From CAVQJU01 sp963712905 (GTDB lineage: Bacteria > Acidobacteriota > Vicinamibacteria > Vicinamibacterales > CAVVIG01), in assembly GCA_963712905.1 (NCBI GenBank), contig CAVQJU010000018.1, forward strand, positions 62,001 to 126,000: a stretch of 64,000 nt of DNA, given 5' to 3'. Both the position numbers and the translations under genes were made by a program. Positions within the stretch are counted from its first letter, which is position 1; the number at the start of each line of letters is the position of its first letter. Positions 62,006-64,000 of the stretch are shown one piece after another. The notes under the pieces are model-generated. The model was given only the letters and a program-made list of their open reading frames with translations, made no database searches and was not told the DNA's origin.

Positions 62006-63550
62006 ATGAGCTGTCTGCGCGCCGCTGTGTTCACGACCACGGTCGTTTTCATTGCCTCGCTGACCACGTCTCGGGTGGAAGCGAGCACGTCCTGCGAAAA
62101 CCTCGCGGCGCTCGCGCTGCCCGACGCGCACATCACGACGGCAGAAACCGTGGCCGCCGGAAAATTTCAGCCGCCGGCGGGCAGATCCAACTCCGTTTAC
62201 ACGTCGCTGCCGACGTTCTGCCGCATTGCGGCGACGCTGACACCGTCGAAAGATTCGGACATCAAGGTCGAAATCTGGCTGCCGGCGCCCGAGCGCTGGA
62301 ACGGGAAGCTGCAGGCGGTCGGCAACGGCGGCTGGGCGGGCGTTGTCTCTTACGCCTCGCTGGCGCAGGCCGTCGCGGCCGGGTACGCGGGCGCGAGCAC
62401 CGACACGGGCCACGTCGGCAATACGGCGGCCTTCGCGATGGGGCACCCCGAAAAAGTCGTGGACCTGGGCTACCGCGCGGTCCACGAGATGACGGTCAAG
62501 GCGAAAGCCGTCGTCAACGCGTACTACGATGCGCCGGTGAAACTCGCGATCTGGAACGGCTGCTCCTTCGGCGGCCGCCAGGGCATCACCGAGGCCCAGC
62601 GCTACCCCGAAGACTTCGACGCCATCGTCGCCGGCGCGCCCGCGGTGAACTGGATGCGCCTGCACGGCGCGCGGATGGCCATCAACCGGCGCGCGCACGC
62701 CAGCGAAGACAGCTACATCACGCCGGACAAGTACCCGGCGATTCACCAGGCGATGCTGAACACCTGCGACGCGTCGGACGGCGTCAAAGACGGCGTGGTC
62801 GAAGATCCGACACGCTGCCGGTTCGATCCCAAGGTGCTCGAGTGCAAGGGCCCGGATGGGCCCGGCTGCCTGACGCCGGGCCAGGTGGAGACGGCCCGGG
62901 CGCTTTACGCGCCGCTCAAGAGCGCGAAAACGGGCGCGACCATCTTTCCGTCGCTGCTGCTGCCGGGCTCCGAGCCGAACTGGGCGACGCTGGCCGGCCC
63001 CGATCCGGTCAGCACGGCGTTTGAAGCGTTCCAGTACGTCGTCTTCAAGGACCCGGCGTACGACGTCCGCCGATTCGACGTGGACGTGGATCTGCCGGCC
63101 GCGATGAAGATGGACGCCGGCGTGCTCAATTCAGGCTCGACCAACTTGAAGCCGTTCTTCGACCGCGGCGGCAAGCTGCTGATGTACCACGGCTGGGCCG
63201 ACCCTCAGGTGCCGGCGATGAACACCGTCGAGTATTTCGACGCGGTCGTGAAGCGCAGCGGAAAGGCCGCCGTCGGCAAGTCAGTCGAGCTGTACATGGT
63301 GCCCGGCATGGCGCACTGCGCCGGCGGCCCCGGCACCGACGTGTTCGACAAGATGGGCGCGATCGAACAATGGGTGTCTCGCGGCGCCGCGCCGTCGCAG
63401 ATCACGGCCGCGCATCTCACCGATGGCATCGCCGTTCGCACACGGCCGCTTTGCCCGTTCGGCCACGTCGCCCGCTACAAAGGTACCGGTTCCACCGACG
63501 AAGCGGCCAGCTTCGAGTGCGCCGTGCGGCAGACTAGCGCGCAGAAGTAG
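62006..63550 (+). CDS. Tannase/feruloyl esterase family hydrolase
   Basis: Secreted esterase of 514 aa. Signal peptide FTTTVVFIASLTTSRVEA. Catalytic marks: the nucleophile in IWNGCSFGGRQGITEAQ (Ser in GCSFGG), the acid in MYHGWADPQVPAM and the His in MVPGMAHCAGGPGTDVF. Cys residues near GCS and AHC are the CS-D-HC pattern of fungal and bacterial tannases/feruloyl esterases, which bond the two loops. It releases gallate or ferulate esters from plant material. The length is normal. A two-hairpin repeat follows the stop. Confidence 0.93.
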   Translation: MSCLRAAVFTTTVVFIASLTTSRVEASTSCENLAALALPDAHITTAETVAAGKFQPPAGRSNSVYTSLPTFCRIAATLTPSKDSDIKVEIWLPAPERWNGKLQAVGNGGWAGVVSYASLAQAVAAGYAGASTDTGHVGNTAAFAMGHPEKVVDLGYRAVHEMTVKAKAVVNAYYDAPVKLAIWNGCSFGGRQGITEAQRYPEDFDAIVAGAPAVNWMRLHGARMAINRRAHASEDSYITPDKYPAIHQAMLNTCDASDGVKDGVVEDPTRCRFDPKVLECKGPDGPGCLTPGQVETARALYAPLKSAKTGATIFPSLLLPGSEPNWATLAGPDPVSTAFEAFQYVVFKDPAYDVRRFDVDVDLPAAMKMDAGVLNSGSTNLKPFFDRGGKLLMYHGWADPQVPAMNTVEYFDAVVKRSGKAAVGKSVELYMVPGMAHCAGGPGTDVFDKMGAIEQWVSRGAAPSQITAAHLTDGIAVRTRPLCPFGHVARYKGTGSTDEAASFECAVRQTSAQK

Positions 63551-63598
63551 CGCGGCCCTTTCAGGGCCGCGTCGGCGGGGCTGAAAGCCCCGCCCTAC
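63551..63598. repeat. Two-hairpin REP-like element, copy 3
   Basis: CGCGGCCCTTTCAGGGCCGCG and GGCGGGGCTGAAAGCCCCGCC followed by CTAC. It lies between the convergent tannase and the last gene. Confidence 0.88.
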
Positions 63599-64000
63599 GG
63601 CTTGTATTCCGGATAGATCGTCCTGCGGCCGCCGCGAAGGGCTTCCTCGGGGATGCCGAACTCCTTCGCCGCGTCCTTGAGCCACTTGTTGGTCCCGGGC
63701 AGGTGGTGTGGCACGAAGCCGTCCGGCCGGCCCGGGATCTCATCCACCGCTTCGGACGTCACGCCGGCGAGCTGCTGCGCGAGGTTCTGGCGCCAGTTCG
63801 TGCTGCGGACCAGCGGCTCTTCCAGGTAAATCGGATCGTCCACGACGCTGACCACCGTCAGCACGTCGCCGTGGCGGACGATGTGCTCGGTGATCGTCGC
63901 GCGGTCGCTGGCCGGCACGCCGTTGCGCTGAATCCAGCCCGCCTTGATGTGCGTGGTGTGAACGGTGAGCATCGCGCCTTCCCACTGGCCCGTCGAGAAA
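63595..64000 (-). CDS. Secreted WEGDTLVIDS-family protein, partial (start beyond window)
   Basis: C-terminal 135 codons of a gene that enters from the right edge. The frame is open to 64000 (FSTGQWEGAMLTVHTTHIKA), upstream of the first Met. STGQWEGAMLTVHTTHIKAG corresponds to the WEGDTLVIDS block of the paralogs at 15942 and 60486, and DRATITEHIVRHGDVLTVVS, VVDDPIYLEEPLV follow. It is a more distant member: the block is divergent and the end (GIPEEALRGGRRTIYPEYKP) differs. Function unknown. Confidence 0.72.
   Translation of the reverse strand, partial: FSTGQWEGAMLTVHTTHIKAGWIQRNGVPASDRATITEHIVRHGDVLTVVSVVDDPIYLEEPLVRSTNWRQNLAQQLAGVTSEAVDEIPGRPDGFVPHHLPGTNKWLKDAAKEFGIPEEALRGGRRTIYPEYKP

Overview
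The window is high-GC DNA that looks like an environmental Acidobacteriota chromosome, most plausibly class Vicinamibacteria. The reasons are several Oar-type TonB receptors with an N-terminal carboxypeptidase-regulatory domain, a VWFA-related protein of the acidobacterial type, an ECF sigma factor of the acidobacterial Sig-70_X6 type next to a Ser/Thr kinase, PQQ beta-propeller dehydrogenases, DUF6152 proteins and many dispersed palindromic repeats. The taxonomy is inferred from gene content. There are no rRNA or tRNA genes, phage genes, IS elements or CRISPR arrays. About thirteen single-base indels break otherwise well-conserved genes, which points to unpolished sequence rather than decay.

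Layout. 1-12.3 kb: two paralogous Oar-like receptors (minus), a DoxX protein, a Gly/Arg-rich receptor and a VWFA protein. 12.3-15.4 kb: an overlapping three-gene minus operon with two paralogous LIC_10091-like proteins around an alpha/beta hydrolase. 15.5-20.2 kb: a DUF6152 plus WEGDTLVIDS-family cassette, threonine synthase, a TauD-like dioxygenase and a membrane dipeptidase. 20.2-29.1 kb: a sulfur-assimilation region with an Rrf2 regulator, TonB receptor, OprP-like porin, TSUP permease, cysD, cysN and cysH. 29.2-41.4 kb: TlpA-like thioredoxin, methyltransferase, cytochrome c/PQQ protein, STAS protein, sigma factor-kinase operon, amidase, metallopeptidase and a LytS/LytTR two-component pair. 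41.5-51.6 kb: NHL protein, cyclase/ankyrin protein, two tandem PQQ dehydrogenases and a BlaR1/BlaI-type pair. 51.6-64 kb: ABC-F ATPase, a Phd/VapC toxin-antitoxin pair, RecQ, a winged-helix/beta-propeller protein, an aspartic protease, YaeQ, a second DUF6152 cassette, a CMD-family protein, a tannase-like esterase and a partial third member of the WEGDTLVIDS family.

The most exciting element is in the sulfur region. Two unannotated short ORFs encode cysteine-packed peptides. One (CCRRCAC) overlaps the Rrf2 stop codon and precedes the TonB receptor. The other (CACCCAC) starts about 8 nt after a strong promoter and is followed by a near-perfect intrinsic terminator that ends about 10 nt before the cysD start codon. 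This looks like a cysteine-sensing attenuator that controls sulfate assimilation, used twice in one locus.

The second theme is repeats. At least five families of palindromic or tandem repeats sit just after stop codons, mostly between convergent genes. Several have grown into genes and supply C-terminal tails or stop codons, and in one case the original stop has been lost.
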